This document shows positions 1 to 8,934 of a stretch of 64,000 bases of DNA, one piece after another. The position numbers and the translations under genes were made by a program. The DNA is taken from contig NZ_NOJZ02000004.1 of the NCBI RefSeq assembly GCF_002251085.2, positions 62,001-126,000 of the forward strand, in the 5' to 3' direction. Origin of the DNA: Romboutsia maritimum (GTDB lineage Bacteria; Bacillota; Clostridia; Peptostreptococcales; Peptostreptococcaceae). Every line of letters starts with the position of its first letter. Position 1 is the first letter of the stretch. A model generated the notes under the pieces. It did no database searches. It worked only from the letters and a program-made list of their open reading frames with translations, and was not told the origin of the DNA.

Positions 1-1130
1 TATCACCATGTTTTTTTGGTGTAGAAAAGATGTTAGCAAGAGAAATAAAAGAATTAGGATTTGAAATAGTAAAAACAGAGGATGGAAGGGTAACATATAA
101 AACAGATGAATATGGTATAGCAAAAGCAAATATGTGGTTAAGATGTGCAGAAAGAGTTCATCTTAAAATAGCAGAGTTTGAAGCGAAATCATTTGATGAA
201 TTATTTGAAAATACTAAAAGAATTAACTGGGCTAAGTATATTCCATATGGAGCTCAGTTTCCAATAACTAAGGCATCAACAATTAAATCTAAGTTACACA
301 GTATACCAGATATACAATCAATAGTAAAAAAAGCTGTAGTTGAAAGTCTAAAGAAAAGTTACTTAGAAAGTGGGCTTTTAAAAGAGGATAAAGAAAAATA
401 TCCAATTTATGTTTTTATACACAAAGACAAAGTTACATTATCAATAGATACAACAGGGGATGCTCTTCATAAAAGGGGTTATAGAGAAAAAGCAAATAAA
501 GCTCCTATAAGAGAAACTTTAGCAGCAGCAATGATGTATTTAAATCCGTGGAAGCCAGGAAGAATTTTAGTTGACCCTATGTGTGGATCAGGGACTATAT
601 TAATAGAAGCAGCAATGATGGGTATTAATATGGCTCCAGGATTAAACCGTGAGTTTATATCTGAGAAGTGGAGAACTATAGATAAAAAAATATGGTGGGA
701 CATTAGAAGAGAAGCTTTTGATAAAATAGACAATGATATAGAGTTTAAAATCTATGGATATGATATAGATGAAGAAGCAATAAACATTGCTCGTGAAAAT
801 GCAGAAATCGCAGGAGTAGATCAATACATAGAATTTAATTTAGGAAATGCAGTTGATTTCAACAGTGAAGAAGAATATGGATTTATAGTAACAAATCCAC
901 CATATGGTGAAAGATTAGAAGATGTAGATACTGTAAAAATGCTTTATAAAGAGTTAGGATATACATTTAGAAAATTAAAAAATTGGTCTTATTATTTAAT
1001 TACTTCTTATGAAGATTTTGAAAAAGAATTTGGAAAAGATGCAGATAAAAGAAGAAAATTATATAATGGTATGTTAAAAACTAACTTATATCAATATATA
1101 GGATCAAGACCACCAAGAAAAAATGATTAA
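1..1130 (+). CDS. THUMP-domain class I SAM-dependent RNA methyltransferase (5'-partial)
   Basis: Probable guanine-N2 methyltransferase of the RlmK/RlmL/YpsC type acting on 23S rRNA. The first in-frame ATG is at 30, but the frame is open to the window edge and the codons before it (reading SPCFFGVEK) match the usual N-terminus of this family, so the true start lies upstream of base 1. A THUMP-like RNA-binding region comes first. It is followed by the SAM-binding motif I DPMCGSGT (572-595) and the catalytic motif IV NPPY (894-905). The C-terminus ends in a basic RPPRKND tail. The family assignment is firm; the exact target base is inferred from family knowledge. Confidence 0.9.
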   Translation, partial: SPCFFGVEKMLAREIKELGFEIVKTEDGRVTYKTDEYGIAKANMWLRCAERVHLKIAEFEAKSFDELFENTKRINWAKYIPYGAQFPITKASTIKSKLHSIPDIQSIVKKAVVESLKKSYLESGLLKEDKEKYPIYVFIHKDKVTLSIDTTGDALHKRGYREKANKAPIRETLAAAMMYLNPWKPGRILVDPMCGSGTILIEAAMMGINMAPGLNREFISEKWRTIDKKIWWDIRREAFDKIDNDIEFKIYGYDIDEEAINIARENAEIAGVDQYIEFNLGNAVDFNSEEEYGFIVTNPPYGERLEDVDTVKMLYKELGYTFRKLKNWSYYLITSYEDFEKEFGKDADKRRKLYNGMLKTNLYQYIGSRPPRKND

Positions 1131-1205
1131 TATTTAATAAGTTAAAATAATTTTCCTCCTAGAATAATATAAATAATATAAATAGTATTTTAGGGGGTGT
1201 AATAA

Positions 1206-1919
1206 TTGTTAAAAATTTCGGGTAAAAACCGTAAAAAAGATATAAGAAAAAAGAATTCAAATAAGAGTAGTAAAATATCTGAAAAGAAACCTCAATATGA
1301 AGAAAAATTTAATGAAGTAATACTAAACGATTTAGTTCCAGAAGAAAAAAGAAGTGAATTTGGATTAGAAGATACCTCTTCTAAAAAAGGAAAAAGCAAT
1401 AAATTAAATTTGAATTTTGGTAAGAAGAAGTCTTCTAATAAAAAAAAGGGTAAAAAAATTCAAAATAATAATCAAAACAAAGAAAATGATGAAACAGAAA
1501 AAAAATCAAGTAGTAAGAGTAATGGGAAAACAACTAAAGCAACAAAAATAAATAAAAATAAGAAATCACCTAAAAAAGAAAAAAAAGAAAAAAGTAATAT
1601 AATTGAAAAAAATCCAGAAGTAATTGAAAATACAAAACACAGTAAACATATTAAAAAAGCTCATAAAAACAATGATATTATTAAAACTAAAAAGAGAGTA
1701 AAAGATTCTGATAATCAAGAAAAAGTAAAAATTAAAGAGACTAAAGAAGAAATAGAAAATACTAATAATGATATTGAAGTTAGAATAAAAGAACAAGAAT
1801 ATATATCATATGAAAATGGAGACTTTAGAAGTAATAAGCCACAAGATGTTGATTTTAAAGAAGAAGAGTCTAAATGTGAAGATTTGATTTGGTCAAAAGA
1901 CAAGTTTCCTAAAAAGTAA
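1206..1919 (+). CDS. lysine-rich low-complexity hypothetical protein
   Basis: Not recognised. The 237-residue product starts at TTG and is preceded by a strong AGGGGGTG ribosome site at 1193-1200. It is extremely rich in Lys, Asn, Glu and Ser, with many KK/KKK runs over residues 1-175, so most of it is probably disordered and very basic. The last 50 residues are less repetitive and acidic, ending near LIWSKDKFPKK. No signal peptide or membrane segment is visible. It follows the RNA methyltransferase gene by 75 bases and is closed by a hairpin terminator. An RNA- or ribosome-associated role would suit the charge, but that is only a guess. Confidence 0.7.
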   Translation: MLKISGKNRKKDIRKKNSNKSSKISEKKPQYEEKFNEVILNDLVPEEKRSEFGLEDTSSKKGKSNKLNLNFGKKKSSNKKKGKKIQNNNQNKENDETEKKSSSKSNGKTTKATKINKNKKSPKKEKKEKSNIIEKNPEVIENTKHSKHIKKAHKNNDIIKTKKRVKDSDNQEKVKIKETKEEIENTNNDIEVRIKEQEYISYENGDFRSNKPQDVDFKEEESKCEDLIWSKDKFPKK

Positions 1920-2001
1920 AAAATATCATTTTTAGCAAAATAGTCATACTTGCAAAATAAAAAGTATAAATAAAACGTATAAATAGTGTTAAAATATAAA
2001 T

Positions 2002-2035
2002 AAGAGCTTAGTGATAAATGCTAAGCTTTTATTTT
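2002..2035 (+). terminator. intrinsic terminator after the lysine-rich gene
   Basis: Inverted repeat AGCTTAG ... CTAAGCT followed by a TTTTATTTT tract. Confidence 0.75.
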
Positions 2036-2094
2036 GTATATTTATATAAAGTAGTAATAAATTCATAAAAATTTAAAAGAAAATGGTGATTTGT

Positions 2095-2715
2095 ATGACT
2101 TATAAAGCTATATATAAAGAAATAGATGAAATTTTATTAAAAATGGACAAACCATCTGAGGGGATAAAACGTCTAATTAAAGAGGGTAAATTTGATAAAC
2201 AACCTTTTGATATTATAAAAAAACTAGATAATATAGATCAAAATATAAAATATCATCCAGAAGGAAGTGTTTTAAATCATATTTTACTTGTTATAGATGA
2301 AGCTAGTAAAAATAAAGAATATTCAAGTGATAAAAGGGTATTTATGTGGGCAGCATTGCTTCATGATATTGGCAAGTTAACTACAACAAGAATTAGAAAA
2401 AATAGAATAACTTCATATAATCATGATGTAGAAGGTAAAAAAATAGCATTGGAATTTTTAAATCAATTAAGTGATGATAAAATATTTAATAAAAAAGTAT
2501 CAGATCTTGTGAAATACCATATGCAACCATTATTTTTTGATAAAAATTTACCCTTTTTTGATTTGAAAAATATGCTAAAAGAAGTTGATTTTAAGGAAGT
2601 AGCAAATTTATCTTTATGTGATAGATTAGGTCGTGGAAATATGACAAAAGAAGATATCAAAAATGAAAAGGAAAGAATAGAAAGATTTGTTAGCTACTGT
2701 ACAGACGTAAAATAG
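2095..2715 (+). CDS. HD-domain phosphohydrolase
   Basis: Metal-dependent HD-superfamily hydrolase of 206 residues. The motif LLHDIGKLTT carries the HD pair, an upstream His lies in LNHILL, and a further His follows in YNHDVEGK, as in the HD domains of tRNA nucleotidyltransferases and small stand-alone HD proteins. I chose the ATG at 2095 because GGTGAT sits five bases before it; the ATG at 2083 has no ribosome site. It leads a tight group with the lipoprotein and two-component genes (13-base gap to the next gene). The substrate is unknown. Confidence 0.8.
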   Translation: MTYKAIYKEIDEILLKMDKPSEGIKRLIKEGKFDKQPFDIIKKLDNIDQNIKYHPEGSVLNHILLVIDEASKNKEYSSDKRVFMWAALLHDIGKLTTTRIRKNRITSYNHDVEGKKIALEFLNQLSDDKIFNKKVSDLVKYHMQPLFFDKNLPFFDLKNMLKEVDFKEVANLSLCDRLGRGNMTKEDIKNEKERIERFVSYCTDVK

Positions 2716-2728
2716 TAGGAGGTTTGAG

Positions 2729-4099
2729 ATGAAGTTATTTAAGTTAATACCATTGATATTTTTATTAATGTCTACCACTACAGGGTGTAGTACAAGTACA
2801 GAGTCTCCAGAAAGATTAATAAAAAAACCAATAGTAAATGAATCTAAATTAGGGATATCAAATGCAATATCAAAATCATTAACAGTTGGATATTCATTAG
2901 TATTACCAAATAATTCAATGGAAACTGGTAAAATTAATGAAGTTGATTTAGACAACGATGATACAAATGAGATAGTAGCATTTGAAAAAAAAGAAGGTTC
3001 AACTAATAATGAAAATGAAGTTGGATTTATGGTATTGAGTAAAAACAAAGATGGAAGTTATACTGATAAAGGTAAAATATGGGAAAAAGGAGATTCTATA
3101 GAATATGCAAACTTTTATGATTTAGATTCAGATGGAAATAAAGAAATTGTTTTATTAGTAAAATCAACAGATAAGACGAATATGTATATATATAAGTTTA
3201 AAAATGGGGAAATAAATAAAGTTTATACTTTAAATCCTACATGGTTAGAGGATAAAGATGAATTATTAGATATGAAAATTAAAATTGGAAATATAGATAA
3301 AAATAAAGGTTTAGATATATTAATGTTTCATTATAATTCAAAGAATAATCAAATGTATGCAAGTCTAGCTGAATTTAAAGAAACTTTAAAAGTTATAGAC
3401 CATGTTAAATTTGAGAATGTTAAAAATTTAAGTGATTTACATATAACAATTGGTAATGTAACAAAAGATATAAAGGGTGTAATACTAGATTATACTACAT
3501 TAAAAGAAAGTAATAATATAACTCAAATATTATATATAGAAAATAATAAAATAAATAAGGCATTTGATGATAATGACAAAAACTTAATGAAAGCATATTA
3601 TATACCAACTGAAGATATGAATAAAGATAAAATAATAGAAATACCAATATTAAATGGAAAAGCTAATGGAAGCACTTATACTTTAAAATCTGCTTCAAAT
3701 GTGAGTTGGTATAAATGGAATGGCAAAATCGGAAAAGATTCAGGATTGGTATTTATAAATCAAATATATTATAATTATCAATATACTTATAAAATTTTAG
3801 TACCAAATAATTTAGTTAATAAATTATATGTAGAACAAGAATATCCGGGAGAAAATATTTTGTTCAAATTTATTTATTATGATACATTAAACTCAGAATC
3901 AAAAGAGTTATTTACAATCTGTGCTATAAATAAAAGTGCTATAGATGAAAATAAAAATATGAGTAATAAAACTGGAGTTAAGCTTAATGAAACTGAAGAT
4001 TATATTTTTTCATTGTATACTAAAAATACAGAAGAATTGAAAAAATTAAATATAACAGTAGAGACATTAAAAGACTATTTTTCATTAATATATGAGTAA
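2729..4099 (+). CDS. secreted lipoprotein, VCBS/FG-GAP-like repeats
   Basis: A 456-residue lipoprotein: the signal peptide MKLFKLIPLIFLLMSTTTGC has its lipobox Cys at 20. Mature segments such as DLDNDDTNEIVAFEKK and DLDSDGNKEIVLLVKS have the acidic D-x-D-x-D pattern of FG-GAP/VCBS beta-propeller repeats, so a propeller-like extracytoplasmic fold is likely. It sits 17 bases before a response regulator/histidine kinase pair and probably forms one transcript with them, suggesting an accessory sensing role at the membrane surface. The ligand is unknown. Confidence 0.8.
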   Translation: MKLFKLIPLIFLLMSTTTGCSTSTESPERLIKKPIVNESKLGISNAISKSLTVGYSLVLPNNSMETGKINEVDLDNDDTNEIVAFEKKEGSTNNENEVGFMVLSKNKDGSYTDKGKIWEKGDSIEYANFYDLDSDGNKEIVLLVKSTDKTNMYIYKFKNGEINKVYTLNPTWLEDKDELLDMKIKIGNIDKNKGLDILMFHYNSKNNQMYASLAEFKETLKVIDHVKFENVKNLSDLHITIGNVTKDIKGVILDYTTLKESNNITQILYIENNKINKAFDDNDKNLMKAYYIPTEDMNKDKIIEIPILNGKANGSTYTLKSASNVSWYKWNGKIGKDSGLVFINQIYYNYQYTYKILVPNNLVNKLYVEQEYPGENILFKFIYYDTLNSESKELFTICAINKSAIDENKNMSNKTGVKLNETEDYIFSLYTKNTEELKKLNITVETLKDYFSLIYE

Positions 4100-4116
4100 T
4101 TATTGGGAGGATTAAT

Positions 4117-4815
4117 ATGAAAGAAAAAATATTAATATTAGAGGATGAAATAGGTATTAGAAGTTTTATTAGTATAAACTTAAAAAGAGAAGGATATGAG
4201 ATAATAGAAGCAGGAACTGGAAGTGAAGCAATAGAAAAACTAACAACAGAAAAAGAGATTTCACTGGCTTTACTTGATGTAATGCTACCTGATATGAGTG
4301 GTATAGATGTATGTAAATTTATAAGGCAAAATTTTGATGAGGTTGGAGTAATAATGCTTACTGCAAAAGCACAAGAAGAAGATAAGATAGAAGGTTTTAT
4401 ATCAGGTGCAGATGATTATATAATTAAGCCATTTAGTATAAAAGAATTGCTAGTTAGGGTTAGTGCATTACTTAGAAGAATTAAAAAAGATGATTCTAAT
4501 ACAAAAAGCAATGAAATTTTATCACAACCATTCTTACTTGATATAGATAAAAGAAAGTTGTTTAAAAATAACAAGGAAATAGAACTTACTCCAACAGAGT
4601 TCTCAATAGTAAAATATTTAATGTCTAATGCACAACAATCATTAAGTAGAGATCAAATATTAGATGAAGTTTGGGGAACCAATTACTTATATGATTTTAA
4701 GATAGTAGACGTTAATATAAGAAGAATAAGAAACAAAATAGAAGATGACCCATCAAAACCAAAATATATACAAACTATTTGGGGCTATGGATATTGTTTT
4801 AGAAAGGAAGAATAG
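4117..4815 (+). CDS. OmpR/PhoB-family response regulator
   Basis: Two-component response regulator, 232 residues. The receiver domain (about 1-118) has the acidic pair LEDE near the start, phospho-acceptor Asp54 in LLDVMLPD, Thr in MLTAKA and Lys in IIKPFS. The C-terminal winged-helix DNA-binding domain (about 135-230) has PTEFSIVKYL and ends with TIWGYGYCF. The ribosome site is GGGAGG. The histidine kinase follows after two bases, so the pair is cognate. The regulon is not visible here. Confidence 0.95.
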   Translation: MKEKILILEDEIGIRSFISINLKREGYEIIEAGTGSEAIEKLTTEKEISLALLDVMLPDMSGIDVCKFIRQNFDEVGVIMLTAKAQEEDKIEGFISGADDYIIKPFSIKELLVRVSALLRRIKKDDSNTKSNEILSQPFLLDIDKRKLFKNNKEIELTPTEFSIVKYLMSNAQQSLSRDQILDEVWGTNYLYDFKIVDVNIRRIRNKIEDDPSKPKYIQTIWGYGYCFRKEE

Positions 4816-4817
4816 TA

Positions 4818-6239
4818 GTGTTACATTTTGAGGGGCTAAGAAAAAAGGTAATAAAAAATTATTTTATGATAATTATAATAACAGTAACCTTATTTGAAGG
4901 GTTATTCATGTTTTATATTCAAAATTATTATTATGATTCTGTAAAACAGATTTTAAAAGGTCATGTAAGATATACAAATAACGCTTATAAATCAATTCCA
5001 ATGGAAACTAGTAGTTTTGAAAAGAAGATTAATAATATATTTGAAAAAGACAATAGTGAGAATGTTTCAATAGATATAATAGATAAGAATAAAAATATTA
5101 TATTAGACCAATATGGGTTTAAAACTTATAAAAAGGCTGATTATGAAGATGTAGATAGAGCTTTAAAAGATGTTAAAAATCTAACTCCATACATTTATAA
5201 GACAAATGATACTAATGAACATGTAATGAGTGTTTCTGTTCCTCTTAAAGTAAATTCTGTTATAGAAGGTGTAGTAAGGTATACGACATCACTAGATGAA
5301 ATTGATAGTACAATATTTAAAATAGGTTTAGGATTAATTTTAGCAGGAATATTTATTTTACTTATTGCTATATCTATAAGTTTGAAATTTGCAGAAACTC
5401 TTATACAACCATTAAGAGAATTAAAGCAATTTGCAAATGAATTAGCACATGGTAACTATAATATAAAACTTAAAAATACTAATATTTCAGATGATGAAAT
5501 AGGAGATTTAGCACAAACTTTTGAATATATGGCATCTGAAATAGATAAAAGTGAAAAATTAAAAGAAGAGTTTATATCCTCTATATCTCATGAATTAAGA
5601 ACTCCACTTACATCTATAAAGGGGTGGAGTGAAACGCTAGGATATGAAGGTATAACTAAAGATGAATTAGATTTAGGTCTTGGAATTATACAAGATGAAA
5701 CTGAAAGACTTATTAAATTGGTTGAGGAATTATTAGATTTCTCGAGACTTTCATCAGATAGAATAAAACTTAAAGTAGATATAGTTAACATTGAAGGTCT
5801 AGCAAAAGGAGTAGTTAATCAATTAAGTGTAAAAGCAATTGAAAAAAATATATCATTAATAACAGAATTTAAAAACAATCAAATAGAAAATATACAAGGC
5901 GATAAAAATAGGTTAAGACAAGTTTTAATAAATTTAATACAAAATGCTATTAAATTTACAAGTGATGGCGGTTACATATTAGTGACAGTTGCTCAAGATG
6001 AGGAATTTACAACTATTAAAGTAATAGATAATGGAGAAGGTATAGAGGAGTATAATTTAGAAAAAGTTCTAGATAAATTCTTCCAAGAAGATTATAATAA
6101 AGCAGGTAGTGGTTTAGGACTAGCTATTAGTAATGAAATAGTTAAACTACACGGTGGAAAAATGACCCTTGAAAGTAAAAAGGGTGTTGGAAGTATTATA
6201 ACTTTCACATTAAAAAATAAAATTATTGAATCAATTTAG
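4818..6239 (+). CDS. membrane sensor histidine kinase
   Basis: Cognate kinase of the preceding regulator, 473 residues, starting at GTG with AAAGGAAG eight bases upstream. Layout: membrane segment about 13-35, extracytoplasmic sensor region, second membrane segment about 165-190, HAMP linker, HisKA dimerisation domain with the phosphorylated His in SISHELRTP (about 258), and HATPase domain with N box NLIQNAIKF, G1 DNGEGI and G2 GSGLGLAI. The upstream lipoprotein may modulate its sensing; this is inferred from operon structure only. Confidence 0.95.
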   Translation: MLHFEGLRKKVIKNYFMIIIITVTLFEGLFMFYIQNYYYDSVKQILKGHVRYTNNAYKSIPMETSSFEKKINNIFEKDNSENVSIDIIDKNKNIILDQYGFKTYKKADYEDVDRALKDVKNLTPYIYKTNDTNEHVMSVSVPLKVNSVIEGVVRYTTSLDEIDSTIFKIGLGLILAGIFILLIAISISLKFAETLIQPLRELKQFANELAHGNYNIKLKNTNISDDEIGDLAQTFEYMASEIDKSEKLKEEFISSISHELRTPLTSIKGWSETLGYEGITKDELDLGLGIIQDETERLIKLVEELLDFSRLSSDRIKLKVDIVNIEGLAKGVVNQLSVKAIEKNISLITEFKNNQIENIQGDKNRLRQVLINLIQNAIKFTSDGGYILVTVAQDEEFTTIKVIDNGEGIEEYNLEKVLDKFFQEDYNKAGSGLGLAISNEIVKLHGGKMTLESKKGVGSIITFTLKNKIIESI

Positions 6240-6305
6240 GTTATGAAATAAATGTTTTTGGAAATAATATTCCTAATTAGACATTTACTTTAGAAAGAGG
6301 AAAAA

Positions 6306-7043
6306 ATGAGAAATATAAAAATGACTGTAGAGTATGATGGATCAAGATACAAAGGATTTCAAAGATTAAAAGATAATGAAATGACAATACAAGGAAAAAT
6401 AGAATCAGTTTTAAGTAAAATGGAAGAAGAAGATATCGAAATAATAGGTTCTGGTAGAACAGACATGGGAGTTCATGCTTGTGGACAAGTTGTAAACTTT
6501 AAAACAAATAGCCAATATTCTGTAGAAAAAATGCAAAAATATCTATATGAATATTTACCAGAGGATATTGTTGTCAAAAGTATAGAAGAAGTAGATGATA
6601 GATTCCATTCAAGATATAATGTAAAATCTAAAGTTTATTTATACAAAATAGATAACAATAAATTCCATAAAGTATTTTCTAGAAAATATGCAACGCATAT
6701 TGAAAAGAAGCTAGACTTAAATTTAATGAAAGAAGCAAGTGAGTATTTAGTAGGAGAACATGATTTTACAAGCTTTGCATCTTCAAAATCTAAGAAAAAG
6801 TCTAATGTAAGAGAAATTAATTCTATAAGTATACAAGAAAATAATGACCTTATAGAAATATATATAGAAGGTAATGGATTTTTATACAATATGGTCAGAA
6901 TAATAGTAGGAGCATTAATAGAAGTAGGTCATAAGAAAAAAACACCTCAAGATATAAAGACTATGTTAGAAGATAAAGATAGAAGTAAAGCATCAGATAC
7001 AGCACAAGCAAAGGGGCTATGTCTATATAAAGTAAAATATTAA
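6306..7043 (+). CDS. truA: tRNA pseudouridine(38-40) synthase TruA
   Basis: Converts U38-U40 of the tRNA anticodon arm to pseudouridine. The 245-residue length is normal for the family. The catalytic Asp53 is in GRTDMGVHA, and the later motif NGFLYNMVRIIVGALIEVG is also typical. The ribosome site is AGAGGAAAAA. It lies downstream of the two-component genes with a 66-base gap. Confidence 0.96.
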   Translation: MRNIKMTVEYDGSRYKGFQRLKDNEMTIQGKIESVLSKMEEEDIEIIGSGRTDMGVHACGQVVNFKTNSQYSVEKMQKYLYEYLPEDIVVKSIEEVDDRFHSRYNVKSKVYLYKIDNNKFHKVFSRKYATHIEKKLDLNLMKEASEYLVGEHDFTSFASSKSKKKSNVREINSISIQENNDLIEIYIEGNGFLYNMVRIIVGALIEVGHKKKTPQDIKTMLEDKDRSKASDTAQAKGLCLYKVKY

Positions 7044-7069
7044 AAAATATATAATAAAAAATCATATAA

Positions 7070-7098
7070 TTGACATAATAGAGTATATAAAATACTAT
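7070..7098 (+). promoter_or_regulatory. sigma-A-type promoter of the argG leader
   Basis: TTGACA (7070-7075) and TACTAT (7093-7098) with exactly 17 bases between, about 40 bases before the T-box Stem I. Confidence 0.6.
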
Positions 7099-7138
7099 AT
7101 ATTATAAATAAAAAAATTAAATAATAAAAATTCTATGA

Positions 7139-7360
7139 AAAAGAGAGTAGTCTAAATTAGATTTATAGAGAGCTAGGGATGGTGGAAGCCTAGTAAGAAA
7201 ATATGGATGAAGAGAGCTTTGGAGAATGCTATTTGAAAATTATAAGTATGATAGTAGGTATATCTCGCCTTAAGAGTAAGAGTGAATAAGTTTAACTTAT
7301 TAATTAGAGTGGTAACGCGGATAAAATTTCGTCTCTTGATTTTTCAAGAGGCGTTTTTTA
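7139..7360 (+). promoter_or_regulatory. T-box leader (complete)
   Basis: A tRNA-sensing leader that controls downstream transcription by antitermination when the matching tRNA is uncharged. Visible parts: Stem I with AGAGAGTAG near its base; the distal loop element GGTGGAAGCC (7180-7190); a specifier region around 7221-7236 (GAATGCTATTTGAAA); a Stem III-like hairpin; the T-box GAGTGGTAACGCGG (7307-7320); and a terminator hairpin CGTCTCTTG/CAAGAGGCG with six T (7330-7359). The specifier reads most easily as GCT (Ala) or TAT (Tyr), not an Arg codon, which is odd upstream of argG. Confidence 0.9.
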
Positions 7361-7404
7361 ATACAAAAATTTGCATATCACGCTAATTAAATTAAAGATA
7401 AGGT

Positions 7405-7467
7405 TATTAATAAGAGTGGTACCGCGGTATATTCGCCTCTTAGTATTTTTATACTATGGGGCTTTTT
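7405..7467 (+). promoter_or_regulatory. second T-box antiterminator/terminator module without Stem I
   Basis: A second T-box sequence GAGTGGTACCGCGG (7414-7427) is followed by a terminator hairpin whose arms contain TAGTAT/ATACTA and GCCTC/GGGGC (7434-7461) and a T run. Only about 55 bases separate it from the first terminator, too short for another Stem I. It looks like a partial duplication of the leader's 3' half, so transcripts would have to pass two terminators. Confidence 0.8.
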
Positions 7468-7506
7468 AAATTTAATAAATTTCAACTAAATAAGAACTCA
7501 TTTAGA

Positions 7507-7567
7507 ATCATGTGCGCAGATGATCTAAATATTAAAAGTTCGAGATTAGATTATTTACGTAAATAAT
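7507..7567 (+). promoter_or_regulatory. two palindromes upstream of argG
   Basis: A near-perfect palindrome ATCATGTGCGCAGATGAT (7507-7524, one mismatched pair) and a perfect 18-base palindrome ATTATTTACGTAAATAAT (7550-7567) lie between the second T-box terminator and argG. Neither has a T tail, so operator sites are more likely than terminators. I cannot match them confidently to an ArgR box. Confidence 0.45.
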
Positions 7568-7621
7568 ATTATTTAAATTTTATACAAAAAATTAAAATAA
7601 AATTATTAGGAGGTAATAACT

Positions 7622-8860
7622 ATGAAAGAAAAAGTTGTTTTAGCATATTCAGGAGGTTTAGATACCTCAATTATAATACCTTGGTTAAAGGAAAATTACG
7701 ATATAGAAGTCATAGCAGTTTGCGGAGATGTAGGTCAGGAAGATAACATGAAAGATATTTATCAAAAGGCTTTAAATAGTGGTGCAAGTAAAGCATATGT
7801 AGATGACTTAAGTGAAGAGTTTGTTACAGAAACTATATTTAAAGCAATAAAGGCAGAGGCAAAATATGAAGGAAAATATTTACTTGGAACATCTTTAGCA
7901 AGACCAATAATAGCTAAAAAATTAGTGGATGTAGCTCATCTAGAAGGCGCAAAATATATATGCCATGGATGTACAGGAAAAGGAAATGATCAGGTTAGAT
8001 TTGAAGCTTCTATAGCAGCATTAGATCCTAATATAAAAGTTATAGCACCTTGGAGAATATGGAATATTAAATCAAGAGAAGATGCTATTGAATATGCAGC
8101 TAAAAATAATATACCAGTTATAGCAACTAAAGAAAAAATATACTCAGTTGATGCAAACCTTTGGCATACATCAACTGAAGGTGGAGATATTGAGAATTTA
8201 GAAAATGAACATAAAAATGATATTTATAAAAAGTGTGTTCCTTTAGAAAATGTTTGTGATAAAGCTGAATATGTAGAAATATATTTTGAAAAGGGAGTAC
8301 CTAAAAAAGTTAATAGCATAGAACTATCACCAGTTGAGTTAGTAAAAACATTAAATAATTTAGGAGCTAAGCACGGAATAGGAGTTATAGATATTGTTGA
8401 AAATAGATTAGTGGGAATGAAATCAAGAGGTATATATGAAACTCCAGGGGGTACGATACTTTATGAAGCTCATAATATATTAGAAAGTGCAACCTTAGAC
8501 AAAGAAACACTTCACTTTAAACAAATAGTATCTTTTAAATATGGAGAACTTATATATAATGGATTGTGGTATAGCAAGTTAAGAGAAGCTATTGATGAAT
8601 TCATAGAAACTACACAAGACAATGTAACTGGAAGTGTAAAAATTAAAATTTATAAAGGAAATTTAAAACCAGCTGGAATATTTACTGAAAATGCTCTTTA
8701 TGATGAGTCAATATCATCTTTTGGAGATAGTGAACTTTATAATCATGAAGATGCACAAGGATTTATAAATTTATTTACATTACCTTTAAAAATCAAAGCT
8801 ATGAAAACTATTAATGATGATATTATAAATCAAATTGCAGTAGGAGAATATGTAGAATAA
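7622..8860 (+). CDS. argG: argininosuccinate synthase
   Basis: Ligates citrulline and aspartate using ATP to give argininosuccinate, the penultimate arginine step. It has 412 residues (family about 400). The N-terminal PP-loop ATP motif [10 protein letters not shown] is intact, and other family signatures include [15 protein letters not shown] and [24 protein letters not shown] precedes the ATG. It is followed at once by a strong terminator, so the usual partner argH is not adjacent. Control is by the T-box leader upstream. Confidence 0.97.
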   Translation: MKEKVVLAYSGGLDTSIIIPWLKENYDIEVIAVCGDVGQEDNMKDIYQKALNSGASKAYVDDLSEEFVTETIFKAIKAEAKYEGKYLLGTSLARPIIAKKLVDVAHLEGAKYICHGCTGKGNDQVRFEASIAALDPNIKVIAPWRIWNIKSREDAIEYAAKNNIPVIATKEKIYSVDANLWHTSTEGGDIENLENEHKNDIYKKCVPLENVCDKAEYVEIYFEKGVPKKVNSIELSPVELVKTLNNLGAKHGIGVIDIVENRLVGMKSRGIYETPGGTILYEAHNILESATLDKETLHFKQIVSFKYGELIYNGLWYSKLREAIDEFIETTQDNVTGSVKIKIYKGNLKPAGIFTENALYDESISSFGDSELYNHEDAQGFINLFTLPLKIKAMKTINDDIINQIAVGEYVE

Positions 8861-8882
8861 AATTATAAATTTTAAACATTAA

Positions 8883-8920
8883 GAATCGTCTTTAAAATCT
8901 CATTTTAAAGACGATTCTCA
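8883..8920. terminator. terminator between argG and the convergent DUF4363 gene
   Basis: Long perfect stem GAATCGTCTTTAAAAT ... ATTTTAAAGACGATTC with a 3-base loop, between convergent genes; it may act on both strands. Confidence 0.85.
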
Positions 8921-8934
8921 TTATTTTATGTTTG

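Noticed and set aside
479..824. Minus-strand ORFs opposite the RNA methyltransferase gene
   Set aside because: They lie wholly inside a well-conserved gene on the other strand, lack ribosome sites, and read as low-complexity hydrophobic shadows.
1566..1796. Minus-strand Phe-rich ORF
   Set aside because: It is the complement of the Lys-rich coding sequence and has no independent signals.
2083..2094. Earlier ATG for the HD-domain gene
   Set aside because: No ribosome site precedes it; GGTGAT is correctly spaced for the ATG at 2095.
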